Positions 1 to 7,966 of a stretch of 63,013 nucleotides of DNA are shown piece after piece (the stretch's first letter is position 1; the number at the start of each line of letters is the position of its first letter). Under the pieces are notes generated by a model. It did no database searches, was not told where the DNA came from, and worked only from the letters and a program-made list of their open reading frames with translations. A program made the translations under genes and the position numbers. Origin of the DNA: Clostridia bacterium (GTDB lineage Bacteria > Bacillota > Clostridia > Christensenellales > Aristaeellaceae); NCBI GenBank assembly GCA_017532155.1, contig JAFXJP010000004.1, positions 1-63,013 on the forward strand. The letters run 5' to 3'.

Positions 1-49
1 TACCGATGTTTACGTGCGGCTTATTGCGCTCAAACTTTGCCTTAGCCAT
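1..49 (-). CDS. tuf: Elongation factor Tu, N-terminal fragment
   Basis: Only the first 16 codons lie in the window. Read on the minus strand from the ATG at 47-49 they give MAKAKFERNKPHVNIG, the conserved start of bacterial EF-Tu, which delivers aminoacyl-tRNA to the ribosome as a GTP complex. A strong ribosome binding site (GAGGAGG on the minus strand, about 59-66) precedes the start. The tRNA-Gly gene lies 56 bases upstream on the same strand with no convincing terminator between them, so the two are probably co-transcribed. The rest of the gene is outside the window. Confidence 0.9.
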   Translation of the reverse strand, partial: MAKAKFERNKPHVNIG

Positions 50-86
50 TGGAATCATCCTCCTCAACGTTTTAAACGTTTTTGCT

Positions 87-102
87 GCCGGAGTACTCCG
101 GC
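87..102. repeat. Perfect 16-bp palindrome between tRNA-Gly and tuf
   Basis: GCCGGAGTACTCCGGC is self-complementary. It follows the tRNA 3' end on the minus strand but has no T-tract after it in that direction, so it does not look like an intrinsic terminator. It could assist processing of the tRNA from the tuf message. Confidence 0.5.
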
Positions 103-105
103 TAT

Positions 106-179
106 TGGAGCGGGTGATGGGAATCGAACCCACGTGGTCAGCTTGGGAAGCTGAAGTTCTACCATTGAACTACACCCGC
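106..179 (-). tRNA. tRNA-Gly (anticodon CCC)
   Basis: A full cloverleaf reads on the minus strand. The acceptor stem GCGGGTG pairs with CACCCGC, the anticodon loop is TTCCCAA with anticodon CCC, the T-loop contains GGTTCGATTCC, and a 3' TCCA is encoded. The tRNA reads GGG glycine codons. It has its own promoter (TTGACA-17-TAAAAT) and lies just upstream of tuf on the same strand. Confidence 0.95.
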
Positions 180-213
180 ACAGCACGCAGACTAATACAG
201 CCTAACATGCTAT

Positions 214-242
214 ATTTTACCCGCAACCAACAGAATTGTCAA
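214..242 (-). promoter_or_regulatory. Sigma-A promoter for tRNA-Gly / tuf
   Basis: On the minus strand TTGACA (237-242) is separated by 17 bp from TAAAAT (214-219), close to the vegetative consensus. The predicted start is about 30 bp before the tRNA. Confidence 0.8.
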
Positions 243-252
243 CCATTCCAAG

Positions 253-271
253 GGATATTTCGGAAATATCC
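253..271. repeat. Inverted repeat between sigH and tRNA-Gly
   Basis: Nine-base arms GGATATTTC and GAAATATCC surround one central base, just upstream of the tRNA promoter and downstream of sigH. With flanking AAG/CTT the stem can extend. There is no good U-tract, so it is either a weak sigH terminator or an operator. Confidence 0.4.
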
Positions 272-307
272 TTTGCAAAGCAGCGCAATTTTAATTGATT
301 GCAGGAT

Positions 308-964
308 TTATTCGTCCTGAGATTTCTCTTCGAGAAAATGCATCAGCTTTCTCTTTACACGCTGCAGCGCATTATCGATAGATTTCACATGACGTCCCAG
401 CATTTCTGCGATCTCCTGATAGCTTTTGCCATCCAGAAAAGCTTCCAGTACCTGTTTTTCAAAATCGGACAAAAGCGTGTCGATCTGGCGCTGAATGTGA
501 TCCATCCCCTCCTGGCTGATAAACAAATCCTCCGGGTTGGTCACGCGCCCTTCGATGACGTCCAGGAGCGTACGATCGGATTCTTCGTCATAGAGTGGCT
601 TGTTCAGCGATACATAGCTATTTAGCGGCACATGCTTTTGACGTGTGGCCGTTTTGATCGCAGTAATTATCTGCCTCTTTACGCAAAGCTCGGCAAATGC
701 GCGAAAGGAAGTTTGCTTATCCGTCTTGTAATCGCGGATGGATTTATACAGGCCGATCATACCTTCCTGTACAATATCCTCGTGATCAGCGCCGATAAGA
801 AAATAGCTTCTGGCTTTTGCGCGGACAAAATTCTTATATTTATCCAGCAGATAGACAAGCGCCTGCCCATCCCCCGCCTGCGCCAGCACAGCCACTTCGT
901 CATCCGTCATCTCTGCGTAATGCTGCAGTTCTCTGGTGTCGATGCCATCATAGCTATCCGGCAT
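308..964 (-). CDS. sigH: RNA polymerase sigma-H factor
   Basis: This 218-residue sigma-70 family protein matches the size and gene context of the sporulation and transition-state sigma factor SigH. Region 2 contains DHEDIVQEGMIGLYKSI and the -10 recognition helix. Region 4 near the C terminus carries the helix-turn-helix YQEIAEMLGRHVKSIDNALQR. The start is supported by AAAGGAGA about six bases before the ATG. It lies downstream of rlmB on the same strand and upstream of tRNA-Gly/tuf, the usual thyX-rlmB-sigH-tuf order of Clostridia. In spore formers SigH drives early sporulation genes. Confidence 0.93.
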   Translation of the reverse strand: MPDSYDGIDTRELQHYAEMTDDEVAVLAQAGDGQALVYLLDKYKNFVRAKARSYFLIGADHEDIVQEGMIGLYKSIRDYKTDKQTSFRAFAELCVKRQIITAIKTATRQKHVPLNSYVSLNKPLYDEESDRTLLDVIEGRVTNPEDLFISQEGMDHIQRQIDTLLSDFEKQVLEAFLDGKSYQEIAEMLGRHVKSIDNALQRVKRKLMHFLEEKSQDE

Positions 965-985
965 GACTGATCTCCTTTATGTTAG

Positions 986-2032
986 TTAGTCTCTGGCAGC
1001 GGCCGCGGCATACATCAGGATACCGGCAGCAACAGAGGCATTGAGCGATTCCATGGCAGGATTCTTCATGGGAATCGATACGATATGATCGCACTGCTCG
1101 CGAACAAGCCGGCTAATGCCATCGCCTTCAGAGCCAATAATCAGCGCACAGGGGCCAGAGAAATTCACCTTGCGGTAATCCTCGCCCTCAGCGTCAGCGC
1201 CGTAGAACCATACGCCCTTTTCCTGCAAACGCTTGATTTCATTGGTCAGGTTAACAACACGAGCAACCTTGATATGCTCTACGCCGCCAGCGGAAGCCTT
1301 AACAGCTGCAGGTGTAAGTCCCACAGCACGGCGCTCAGGAACAATTACGCCATGTGCGCCAACGGCTGCAGCGGTACGGATCACAGCGCCAAGATTATGC
1401 GGGTCTGTCACGCCGTCCAGAATGATCAGGAAAGGATCTTCTCCCTTTTCAGCCGCCACCTGCAGCATATCATCCACATCGGCATACTGATAGGCAGAAG
1501 CGAAAGCAATCATGCCCTGATGGTTCTTGGCGATTTCATCCAGGCGGATGCGTTCAACCATTTGCACAGGTACATGCGCTTCATGCGCCATGGCGACAAT
1601 CTCACGAGCGGTACCGGACAGATCACCCTTGGCAACCATCAGTTTTTCTATATCGCGGCCAGACTTCAGCGCTTCGCGGATGGGATTGCGGCCGGTGAGA
1701 ATATTGTCAATCAATTCTTCCTCAACAGCAGGTTTCGGCGCCACAACAGTCTTAAGCGGACGCTGCTCAGTCTGAGGACGCGGCGCGCTCTTTTTGAAAT
1801 CACGACCGCCACGGTCATTCTTTTTATCAAAATCGCGCTTGCCGCCTTTGCTGTTGGCGCTATGATAGCCGCCGCGTTCGTCCTTACGGTACATATCCGG
1901 CTTGCTGTTGCGGCCTTTTGCGCCAAATGTTCCCTTGCGATAGCCGGCGCCCTCATCCTCTTTCCAGGCATCCTGCCGCATGTGATCAGCGCGCGTCGTA
2001 CGCTTCTTCTTTACATCATCAAAATAAGGCAT
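986..2032 (-). CDS. rlmB: 23S rRNA (guanosine-2'-O-)-methyltransferase RlmB, with charged N-terminal extension
   Basis: This SpoU/TrmH-family SPOUT methyltransferase has 348 residues. Residues 1 to about 105 form a Lys/Arg/Gly-rich extension that looks disordered. Next comes the RNA-binding substrate domain (ILTGRNPIREAL onward) and then the knotted catalytic domain with DGVTDPHNLGAVIRTA, IIGSEGDGISR and IPMKNPAMESLNASVAAGI, the three SpoU motifs that bind SAM. The family methylates a 23S rRNA guanosine 2'-O position. E. coli RlmB is about 243 residues, so the extension is the unusual part and is probably an rRNA-binding tail. It sits between thyX and sigH, all on the minus strand. Confidence 0.92.
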   Translation of the reverse strand: MPYFDDVKKKRTTRADHMRQDAWKEDEGAGYRKGTFGAKGRNSKPDMYRKDERGGYHSANSKGGKRDFDKKNDRGGRDFKKSAPRPQTEQRPLKTVVAPKPAVEEELIDNILTGRNPIREALKSGRDIEKLMVAKGDLSGTAREIVAMAHEAHVPVQMVERIRLDEIAKNHQGMIAFASAYQYADVDDMLQVAAEKGEDPFLIILDGVTDPHNLGAVIRTAAAVGAHGVIVPERRAVGLTPAAVKASAGGVEHIKVARVVNLTNEIKRLQEKGVWFYGADAEGEDYRKVNFSGPCALIIGSEGDGISRLVREQCDHIVSIPMKNPAMESLNASVAAGILMYAAAAARD

Positions 2033-2047
2033 TTTTTAACCTCTCCA

Positions 2048-2773
2048 TTATTTACTCAGGTAATATTTGCGCATTTCGGCAGCTTTGCCGCAGGTTTTTG
2101 CACCTTCAGGGCAAGCGCCGCGAACGCAGCCCGGGCCGGCTTTCTCAAACAGAACCGGCGCGACCTCCTTACACAGGCGCAGCATTTCATTGGCCAGCGC
2201 ACGGATTTCCCACTGTGCGCGAGAACAGCAGCGCAGTTCAAAGAAATGCAAAAGCTCGCGAGTGTTCATCGTCAGCACAAGGCGCGTTTCGCAAGCGTTG
2301 GGCAAAACAAAACGCGCGTCCTCATTGCTGCTTTCGCCTTTGGCTCCCAGCGCTTCCTGCCATTCGATGTACCACTGCTGCATCTGAGCCATCTGACTGT
2401 TATATTTTTCGACAGCTTCGTCTCCCAGCGCTTTGATAGCCGGCGGCGTAATGTAAGCAAAATTATCACCAGCCAGAGACACATAGCGCTGGCTTTGCAC
2501 GCTGAAAGAGGCGATGCGGTGACGCGTCAATTGTGCCAGCAGCACACGACTGACGCCTTCGATTGCAAAAGTGAAGGAGGCATGTTCGAGCACAGACAAG
2601 TGCTTGGATTCCATGATTTTTTCAAGGAAAGCACTCTGATCCTGGGCGTTGATCTTCTCACGCAGCGAATTTACATCAGCCTTGGCATAGCACAGCTTGG
2701 CTGCCAGCGAGCAAATCTGCTCCGGATTAGGCGTTGAAGCCAGCAATTCAACATGCAGCTGTTTTTCAGGCAT
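2048..2773 (-). CDS. thyX: Flavin-dependent thymidylate synthase
   Basis: This 241-residue protein belongs to the ThyX family, which makes dTMP from dUMP using methylene-tetrahydrofolate, FAD and NADPH. The ThyX signature RHRIASFSVQSQRY (RHRx7S) is intact and is preceded by the conserved HLSVLEHASFTF segment. The C-terminal LRCCSRAQWEIRALANEM helix is typical. The start follows AAAGGAG. It overlaps nothing and sits 5 bp downstream of mrnC, so it is operonic with mrnC, rlmB and sigH. No thyA is seen in the window. Confidence 0.95.
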   Translation of the reverse strand: MPEKQLHVELLASTPNPEQICSLAAKLCYAKADVNSLREKINAQDQSAFLEKIMESKHLSVLEHASFTFAIEGVSRVLLAQLTRHRIASFSVQSQRYVSLAGDNFAYITPPAIKALGDEAVEKYNSQMAQMQQWYIEWQEALGAKGESSNEDARFVLPNACETRLVLTMNTRELLHFFELRCCSRAQWEIRALANEMLRLCKEVAPVLFEKAGPGCVRGACPEGAKTCGKAAEMRKYYLSK

Positions 2774-2778
2774 GGTTT

Positions 2779-3168
2779 TTACTCCTTTATCAAGCTCAGT
2801 TTATACAGCATCTGGGCGCGCTTCATCTGCCCGGTAAGATATAAATATCCCATCAGCGCTTCGTATCCCGTTGCATCCAGATACTCCTCCCGGCTGGCTG
2901 CATGCGGAATGTTATGGCCAAGATGCGCATTCCGGGCGCGACGTACAATATCGATCTCATCTTCATCCAGCAAGTGACGCACCTGACGAAGCCCCCTGGC
3001 CTGAGCCCTGGCATTGACCACCATGGTCGCCTGCGTGTGCATTTCTTTCACATGCAGGTCGGTAAACATCAGCTCTGTGCGCGTCAGCAGGTCAAATATT
3101 GCATCGCCCATATACGCCAGCTGCAAGGCCGAAAGCTGTCTTGCAGCCTGTTTTGTCATTAGCGGCAT
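2779..3168 (-). CDS. mrnC: Mini-ribonuclease III
   Basis: The protein has 129 residues and is an RNase III catalytic domain without the dsRNA-binding domain, as expected for Mini-III, which trims 23S rRNA ends in Bacillus. ALQLAYMGDAIFDLLTR contains the acidic catalytic Asp, and ARAQARG and LGHNIPHAASREEYLDATGYEALMGYLYLTG carry the second acidic cluster. The start is supported by GAGGG four bases before the ATG. In most Firmicutes cysS precedes this gene; here an AraC regulator does, only 9 bp upstream. Confidence 0.93.
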   Translation of the reverse strand: MPLMTKQAARQLSALQLAYMGDAIFDLLTRTELMFTDLHVKEMHTQATMVVNARAQARGLRQVRHLLDEDEIDIVRRARNAHLGHNIPHAASREEYLDATGYEALMGYLYLTGQMKRAQMLYKLSLIKE

Positions 3169-3177
3169 ATTTCCCTC

Positions 3178-4053
3178 TTACTTCTGCGCAGTTTTGCTGT
3201 ACGCAGAGGGGCTCATGCCAACGATATTTTTAAAGGTTTTAGAGAAATGATACGGATCGCTCATGCCCACTTCGACACCGGCCTGACGTACGGTAGAGCC
3301 ATTCTTGAGCAGCGTCTTGGCTCTCTCCATCTTACAGAACAGCTGATAGCTCTGCGGCGGCATGCCAACCTCAGATACAAAACGCTTGCGGAAAGTTTCT
3401 ACCGGCATACGGCTGATTGCAGCCATTTCTGCCAGGGAGAAGCTGTCGCGGTACTGATTCTTGCGCATGGCGTCAACAACACGGGCAATCTCATGAGACA
3501 AGACAGCATCCATTGCAACCGGCTGACCGGAATGAGACGCCAGCATGGCCCACAAAAGCTGCTGCAACTGCGCGCTGGAAGCATCCTGCGCCGCAGCGAT
3601 GCGAACAACCGCCTGCACAATGTGACGCGCAAGATTCAGCTGAGACGGCAACGCGCCCTGCTTCATCAGTCGATGCGGCAGCGCGCCCATACGCTGAAGG
3701 AAAGCGCCGCTGAGAACGCCGTCCACCGTCAGCCAAAGAACGCGTGCCTCCTGCGTAGCATTTACAGTCACGCCGCTTGTCATCGGCGGCAGCATGCAGC
3801 AGTCACCGCTGCGCAGCGTAAAGGAGATATCCCCCTGTTCTACAAGCATCTGGCCGCCTTCTACCGCAACCCAAAGCCAGCGCTCGGAATCGCTCATCGC
3901 ATATTCGCCAACGGGAAGCATAACCGTTCCGGCAGCAGCAATCCATACGCCACTGGCACGCGCCAACTCATCCGGGGAATGCGTGCCCTCAACATACAAA
4001 GGCTGCGAGATTTCATCTTCTCTTACAGGAACGAGGAACTGAGACGTAGGCAT
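3178..4053 (-). CDS. AraC-family transcriptional regulator
   Basis: This protein has 291 residues from the ATG at 4053, which follows a strong GGGAGGGG; a longer reading frame upstream lacks such a site. The first half, about residues 1-170, looks like a cupin-type sensing domain (SGDCCMLPPMTSGVTV). The last 100 residues are a classic AraC/XylS double helix-turn-helix, including FSLAEMAAISRMPVETFRKRF and VRQAGVEVGMSDPYHFSKTFK, ending MSPSAYSK. The ligand is unknown. It is the first gene of the minus-strand run leading to mrnC-thyX-rlmB-sigH and is divergent from the radical SAM operon. Confidence 0.88.
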   Translation of the reverse strand: MPTSQFLVPVREDEISQPLYVEGTHSPDELARASGVWIAAAGTVMLPVGEYAMSDSERWLWVAVEGGQMLVEQGDISFTLRSGDCCMLPPMTSGVTVNATQEARVLWLTVDGVLSGAFLQRMGALPHRLMKQGALPSQLNLARHIVQAVVRIAAAQDASSAQLQQLLWAMLASHSGQPVAMDAVLSHEIARVVDAMRKNQYRDSFSLAEMAAISRMPVETFRKRFVSEVGMPPQSYQLFCKMERAKTLLKNGSTVRQAGVEVGMSDPYHFSKTFKNIVGMSPSAYSKTAQK

Positions 4054-4069
4054 AAAAATCCCCTCCCAA

Positions 4070-4098
4070 ATTATACACTTACAGTTCTGTATTTTACA
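4070..4098 (-). promoter_or_regulatory. Candidate promoter for the AraC gene and mrnC-thyX-rlmB-sigH
   Basis: On the minus strand TGTAAA (4093-4098) is followed after 17 bp by TATAAT (4070-4075). The expected start site falls next to the Shine-Dalgarno sequence, which would give a very short leader, so the call is tentative. Confidence 0.5.
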
Positions 4099-4228
4099 TC
4101 CCAAATTCACCATTGTCAATAACGGATAACCATTTTCTACATGAAAAATTCTGTATGGCTCCTCTTTCAAAGCACAAGATATTGTAGATATTTCAAATTT
4201 GTTACAATTATTAAAGAATTCATGCAGA

Positions 4229-4257
4229 TGGACAACTCCTGTATTTTATGGTATCAT
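4229..4257 (+). promoter_or_regulatory. Sigma-A promoter of the radical SAM/mutS/mutL operon
   Basis: TGGACA (4229-4234), a 17-bp spacer, then TATCAT (4252-4257). The transcript would begin near 4264, and the GGAGG of the first gene is at 4281-4285. Confidence 0.75.
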
Positions 4258-4293
4258 AATAAACTGAAATATTGTGTATTGGAGGAATCGCTT

Positions 4294-6144
4294 GTGAAAG
4301 AGTTTTCTGAAAGCAAGCTTGAAATTTTGCTCGATACTGCCCTGAAGCCTGCGCGCTATACCGGCGGCGAAATGAACGCCGTGATCAAGCCCTTTGATCA
4401 GGCAGACGTGTCCTTTGCATTCTGCTTCCCGGATTCTTATGAAGTTGGCATGTCTCACCTTGGCATCAAGATCCTTTATCATATCATCAATAAGCAGCCC
4501 TGGGCGCTTTGTGAGCGTGTATATATGCCCTGGCCCGACATGGCCGATGCGCTGCGCCGTGAAAACCTGTCGCTGTTCTCTATTGAATCCCGCACGCCCA
4601 TCCGCAAGTTTGACATTCTGGGCTTCACGCTTCAATATGAAATGTGCTATACCAACATTCTGGAAGTGCTGGACCTGTCGGATATTCCGCTGCATTCCTG
4701 TGATCGCACGCAGGATGACCCCATCGTCATGGCCGGCGGTCCCTGCGCTTACAATCCCGAGCCCCTCGCTCCTTTCATTGATGTTTTCCAGATTGGCGAC
4801 GGCGAGGAAATGATGCTGGACGCTATCGACTGTGTCCGCAAATGCAAGGCCGAAGGCAAATCCCGCCTGGATACACTGCGTGCCCTTGCCGGCATCGAAG
4901 GCATTTATGTGCCTGCTTTCTATGAAGCCGCTTATCATGAAGACGGCACACTGAAATCCTTTACTCCTATCGATCAGGCGGCCAGCCCCATCGTGCGCAA
5001 ACGCATTGTCAAGGATTTGGATAAAGCTGATTATCCCGATTCGTTTATCGTTCCGTACACTGAAGCCATTCAGGATCGATCGGTGCTGGAGATCATGCGC
5101 GGCTGCACGAAGGGCTGCCGTTTCTGTCAGGCCGGCATGCTGTATCGTCCCGTGCGTGAACGCAGTCTCGAAACGCTGCTCAAGCAGGCCGATCAGCTGG
5201 TCAATTCCACCGGTTATGAAGAGATTTCCCTCTCTTCCCTGTCCAGCGGCGACTACTCTCAGCTGACCGAGCTGTGCTGCGAATTGACACAACGCTATGC
5301 GGATAAAAAAGTCAGCCTTTCGCTTCCCTCCATGCGCCTTGACAGTGTTGTCAAGCAATCGCTCGAAGAATTGCAAAAGGTCCGCAAAGCCGGCCTTACG
5401 CTGGCGCCCGAGGCCGGCACACAGCGTCTGCGTGACGTCATCAACAAAGGCGTTACAGAAGACGATCTTGTCCGAGCTGTAACAGATGCTTTTCAGAGCG
5501 GCTGGAGTACCGTCAAGCTTTACTTCATGATCGGTCTCCCCACCGAAACAGACGAAGATCTTGCCGGCATCGGTCATGTAGCAAAGACCGTAATGAATTG
5601 CTATTTCACCGTCCCCAAGGGCATGCGCGCCAGAGGCCTTCGCGTCACCGCCAGCGCCTCCACCTTTGTTCCCAAGCCATTCACCCCTTTCCAGTGGCAG
5701 CCGCAGGATACGCTTCCGCAAATCCGCGAAAAGCAGGCAAAGCTCAAGGATATTCTCTATGCCATCAAGGGCGTTAATTTCAACTGGCATGATCCCGAGC
5801 TGAGCATGCTGGAAGCCTGCTTTGCCCGCGGTGACCGACGCATGGCAGACGTGCTTGAGGCTGCCTGGAAAAATGGCTGCCGCATGGATGGCTGGACAGA
5901 GTTTTTCAATTACGAAGGCTGGACAAAGGCCTTTGCCGACTGCAATGTGGATCCCGCATTCTATGCCAATCGTCAGCGCGGCGAAGACGAGCTTTTGCCC
6001 TGGGACTTCATCGATGCCGGCGTAACACGCGCTTTCCTGTGGCGCGAATGGCAGCGTGCCCAGCGTGCCGAAGTAACGCCTGATTGCCGCAAAGGATGCC
6101 AGGGCTGCGGTCTGCAGCGTTTTGAGGGGGTATGCCGCAAATGA
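4294..6144 (+). CDS. TIGR03960-type B12-binding-like radical SAM protein
   Basis: This protein has 616 residues from the GTG at 4294, chosen because GGAGG lies 8 bases upstream; the reading frame extends further but without a ribosome site. It belongs to the YgiQ-like radical SAM group found fused or adjacent to DUF2344. The SAM/4Fe-4S motif RGCTKGCRFCQAG (CxxxCxxC) is near residue 270, after an N-terminal Rossmann-like region (FCFPDSYEVGMSHLGIKIL). A Cys cluster (CRKGCQGCG) ends the protein. The next gene overlaps it by ATGA. Its substrate is unknown; the context suggests RNA or ribosome modification. Confidence 0.88.
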   Translation: MKEFSESKLEILLDTALKPARYTGGEMNAVIKPFDQADVSFAFCFPDSYEVGMSHLGIKILYHIINKQPWALCERVYMPWPDMADALRRENLSLFSIESRTPIRKFDILGFTLQYEMCYTNILEVLDLSDIPLHSCDRTQDDPIVMAGGPCAYNPEPLAPFIDVFQIGDGEEMMLDAIDCVRKCKAEGKSRLDTLRALAGIEGIYVPAFYEAAYHEDGTLKSFTPIDQAASPIVRKRIVKDLDKADYPDSFIVPYTEAIQDRSVLEIMRGCTKGCRFCQAGMLYRPVRERSLETLLKQADQLVNSTGYEEISLSSLSSGDYSQLTELCCELTQRYADKKVSLSLPSMRLDSVVKQSLEELQKVRKAGLTLAPEAGTQRLRDVINKGVTEDDLVRAVTDAFQSGWSTVKLYFMIGLPTETDEDLAGIGHVAKTVMNCYFTVPKGMRARGLRVTASASTFVPKPFTPFQWQPQDTLPQIREKQAKLKDILYAIKGVNFNWHDPELSMLEACFARGDRRMADVLEAAWKNGCRMDGWTEFFNYEGWTKAFADCNVDPAFYANRQRGEDELLPWDFIDAGVTRAFLWREWQRAQRAEVTPDCRKGCQGCGLQRFEGVCRK

Positions 6145-6800
6145 AAATGCTCGTTGTTTTTGAAAAATTTCCACGCATCCGCCACATCGGCCATCTTGAC
6201 CTGATGCGCGCCATGCAGCGTGCGCTGCGCCGCAGCGGGCTGCCTGTTAAATTTTCGCAGGGCTTCAACCCGCATCTTTTGCTTACCTTCGCCGCGCCGC
6301 TGTCTGTTGGTATGGCCGGCAAACGTGAGATCATGGAGGTTCCGCTGGGCTCTGACGTAACAGAAGCCGAATTCCTTGAAAAGATTAATGCCGCCCTCCC
6401 TCCTGAGCTTCCCTGCCTGTCCGCCCGCATTGTCGACGACAAGCACCCTGCCTCCATGGCGTCTTTATACGCTGCCGCATACGAAATCGCTATTGATTCC
6501 GAAGCTGAGGCATTGCGCAATGCCATCCCTTCTTTCCTCGCACAGGAAAGCATTATAGCGCTGCGCAAAACCAAATCCGGCGAAAAAATGGTTGACATTC
6601 GCCCGATGATCTTTGAATTAAAAGCCTCCGGCGATAACACCATTCGCTGTACTTTAGCGCTGAGCGAGGCCGCTACCTGCAAGCCTGATTTGCTGATGGA
6701 CGCGCTTTGTGCGCATGCAGGTCTTGCAGCCCGTCCGCGCACGATCATTACGCGCCTGCAAATGTATGGAAAGGATCTCATTCCGCTTGAAATGCTATGA
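6141..6800 (+). CDS. DUF2344 / TIGR03936 protein
   Basis: The start at 6141 overlaps the preceding stop (ATGA) and has GAGGGGG about ten bases upstream; an in-frame ATG at 6132 is too close to that site. The product has about 219 residues. The N terminus MLVVFEKFPRIRHIGHLDLMRAMQRALRRSGLP, followed by FSQGFNPHLLLTFAAPL, is characteristic of DUF2344, the regular partner of TIGR03960 radical SAM proteins. No biochemical function is established. It overlaps the RNase G start by four bases, so the three genes are translationally coupled. Confidence 0.85.
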   Translation: MKMLVVFEKFPRIRHIGHLDLMRAMQRALRRSGLPVKFSQGFNPHLLLTFAAPLSVGMAGKREIMEVPLGSDVTEAEFLEKINAALPPELPCLSARIVDDKHPASMASLYAAAYEIAIDSEAEALRNAIPSFLAQESIIALRKTKSGEKMVDIRPMIFELKASGDNTIRCTLALSEAATCKPDLLMDALCAHAGLAARPRTIITRLQMYGKDLIPLEML

Positions 6801-7966
6801 GTATTCTGCTGATTGACAAAACTCCCGTCGGCGTCCGCGCTGCCGTAATGAAAGACGGCCGCTTGTATGCATACCATTCCAGCGAAAGCGGCGGAGGCAT
6901 TTGCGAGGATCAGATTTATCTTGCCGTTGTTGATCGCATGGCCAAAGGCGTCAACGCCGCATTCGTCAAGCTGCCGCATGGAGACTTCGGTTTCCTGCCC
7001 TATGACAAGGAAAAGCGTCCGCTGCGCTCTGGCGAACGCGTACTGGTTCAGGTTAAGCGTCCGCCAAACAACGCAAAAAAGGCATTTCTTTCGCTGGACG
7101 TCTCCGTTGGCGGCAAGTACCTTGTGCTTCTCCCCATGGGCGGCGGCATTTCTGTGTCGCGATCCATCGAAAACGATGACAGCAGAAAGCTGATTCGTCA
7201 GGTTGGTAAGAAGCTCAAAGTTACTTCCTTTGGCCTGATCATGCGCGCAGAGGCTTTAGACGCCAGCGAAGAAGTCCTTATCGAAGAACGCGATGCGCTG
7301 CTTAAACGCTGGCAGGAAATCAGCAAGCTGGCAAATACATTGCCTGCACCCGCCCTTGTCTGGGATGGCGATGATATCATTTCAATTTTGCTGCATGAAG
7401 AGGAAAAGCATCTTGAGTATATCCTGACCAATGCGCCGGAGCTCGTCCCTTCTTCTGTTACCTGCCCGATTCGTCAGGCCGATGAGCCCTTTCTTCTACA
7501 CAATGTGGAACACAAGCTCAAGCGCTCCCAGCAACGCACTTTCCTGATGAAAAGCGGCGCTAATCTGGTCATTGACCGCTGTGAGGCCATGACGGTTATC
7601 GACGTCAACTCAGCCATGTCCGGCGGCGGCAGAAACATTGCAGATACCGCCGAAAAAATCAACATGGAAGCTGCCAGAGAAATTGCGCGACTCCTGAGAC
7701 TGTTGCGCATCGGCGGCATGATTGTGATTGATTTTATCGATATGGCTACGGAAGAAGCCAAAGATCATCTACTTTCCTATATGAAGGAGCTTTTGCAGGA
7801 CGATCCTATGAAAACTGTTGTATATGGCATGACGCAGCTGGGGTTGATGGAACTGACGCGCAAGCGCGCCGATACGCCGCTGCCGCCGCTGCCTGATCCC
7901 CTTTGTCCGCATTGCGCCGGTACAGGCATTTTGCAAGAAAGCGAGGACGAACCGCTTAATGCGTGA
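6797..7966 (+). CDS. rng: Ribonuclease G (Rne/Rng family)
   Basis: This 389-residue endoribonuclease of the RNase E/G family cleaves single-stranded 5'-monophosphate RNA. It has the N-terminal S1 region (GGICEDQIYLAVVDRMAKGVNAAFVKL, GERVLVQVKRPP), DNase I-like catalytic aspartates in MTVIDVNS (about residue 265) and MIVIDFIDM (about 310), and the zinc-link CPHC near residue 370. It is shorter than E. coli RNase G (489 residues) and has no RNase E-type scaffold. In many Firmicutes this trio precedes rplU-ysxB-rpmA; here miaB follows instead. Confidence 0.93.
   Translation: MSILLIDKTPVGVRAAVMKDGRLYAYHSSESGGGICEDQIYLAVVDRMAKGVNAAFVKLPHGDFGFLPYDKEKRPLRSGERVLVQVKRPPNNAKKAFLSLDVSVGGKYLVLLPMGGGISVSRSIENDDSRKLIRQVGKKLKVTSFGLIMRAEALDASEEVLIEERDALLKRWQEISKLANTLPAPALVWDGDDIISILLHEEEKHLEYILTNAPELVPSSVTCPIRQADEPFLLHNVEHKLKRSQQRTFLMKSGANLVIDRCEAMTVIDVNSAMSGGGRNIADTAEKINMEAAREIARLLRLLRIGGMIVIDFIDMATEEAKDHLLSYMKELLQDDPMKTVVYGMTQLGLMELTRKRADTPLPPLPDPLCPHCAGTGILQESEDEPLNA

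Noticed and set aside
87-102. Intrinsic terminator between tRNA-Gly and tuf
   Set aside because: The perfect palindrome is not followed by a T-run on the minus strand.
4141-4293. Longer N terminus for the radical SAM protein from ATG 4141
   Set aside because: It would place the promoter inside the gene, has no ribosome site and is not family-like; GTG 4294 has GGAGG at the right distance.
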